Shown here piece by piece: positions 63,725 to 64,000 of a stretch of 64,000 nt of DNA. The notes under the pieces were generated by a model. It saw nothing but the letters and a program-made list of their open reading frames with translations, searched no databases and had not been told where the DNA came from. Source of the DNA: Nymphalis io (Eukaryota; Arthropoda; Insecta; Lepidoptera; Nymphalidae); the NCBI RefSeq assembly GCF_905147045.1, contig NC_065894.1, forward strand, positions 3,571,501-3,635,500, written 5' to 3'. Within the stretch, counting starts at the first letter, position 1; every line of letters begins with the position of its first letter. A program made the position numbers and the translations under genes.

Positions 63725-64000
63725 AACGCTTACGATATTTATAATATAAAGCTAATTATAATATATGACATTTATAATAGTTTTGTTTATATTATTCCGG
63801 TTATACGTAAAACCCAAACAGTTTATAAATTTCCTTAGGAGGAAAAAACCGTCGACAGACCCTTGTCAAAAAAGTTTACATAATGACAGCTTATAATTTA
63901 TGGATGGACGCCAGAATATTTATTATGTGTGGTATTTTACTTGCTTGATTTTTTAGGTCTATATTTATTATTATTAGAAATAATTACATAATCGTTTAAA
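63725..64000. other. AT-rich end of window
   Basis: Nothing recognised. Confidence 0.5.

Noticed and set aside
1..64000. CRISPR array, prophage, plasmid origin or bacterial operon
   Set aside because: No regularly spaced short repeats, no ribosome-binding-site-led gene series; composition and repeats are those of an insect nuclear genome.
1..64000. Endogenous viral element or LTR retrotransposon
   Set aside because: No capsid, polymerase, protease or integrase text, and no long direct repeats at element scale were seen.

Overview
The window reads as non-genic, transposon-dense nuclear DNA of a lepidopteran, most likely a butterfly. Evidence is the strongly AT-rich background, the absence of any gene-sized host ORF, and many copies of moth and butterfly repeat types: tRNA-derived SINEs, RTE-, R1- and CR1/jockey-type LINE fragments and a mariner. 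I cannot name a species from sequence alone. I found no host protein-coding gene, no rRNA or functional tRNA, no CRISPR array and no bacterial or viral gene. Every long reading frame I could interpret belongs to a decayed mobile element.

Layout. 0-4 kb: a 5'-truncated, frameshifted RTE-type reverse transcriptase (59-1590), then the C-terminal end of an R1-type LINE (about 2750-3630). 4-24 kb: AT-rich DNA with scattered SINE copies, a degraded R1-type remnant at 8.9 kb, a GC-richer island at 12.9 kb, an inverted pair of repeats at 16.2/17.1 kb and a CR1/jockey-type 3' end at 21.7 kb. 24-37 kb: a possible first exon next to a tandem duplication (23.76-24.2 kb), a long repeat-poor block, a third kind of tRNA-derived SINE (31.2 kb), and an internally deleted R1-type copy at 33.1-34.0 kb. 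37.4-39.0 kb: a complete but dead mariner bounded by TA duplications, with a SINE inserted inside its right terminal inverted repeat. 39-52 kb: three RTE 3' tails (43.3, 44.5, 50.9 kb), an R1-type fragment split by another repeat (49.3-49.8 kb) and a small inverted-repeat element (51.2 kb). 52-64 kb: mostly AT-rich, with two nearly identical CR1-type fragments at 58.2 and 60.8-61.6 kb.

Four short repeat families carry most of the structure. SINE-A (about 300 bp) has a tRNA-like head and a tail resembling the 3' end of RTE elements; five insertions related to it show 11-13 bp target duplications. SINE-C and SINE-D have other tRNA-like heads. Repeat-B (about 295 bp, poly-A ended, no clear tRNA head) has more than twenty copies and shares a tail motif with the CR1-type LINE at 58.2 kb. 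The SINEs therefore look like passengers of the LINE machinery whose dead copies lie in the same window. Nested insertions give a partial relative chronology. No new gene system could be supported; the best unexplained items are the inverted, dispersed 220-bp repeat at 20.9/39.7 kb, the hairpins in Repeat-B copies, and the possible exon at 24.1 kb.
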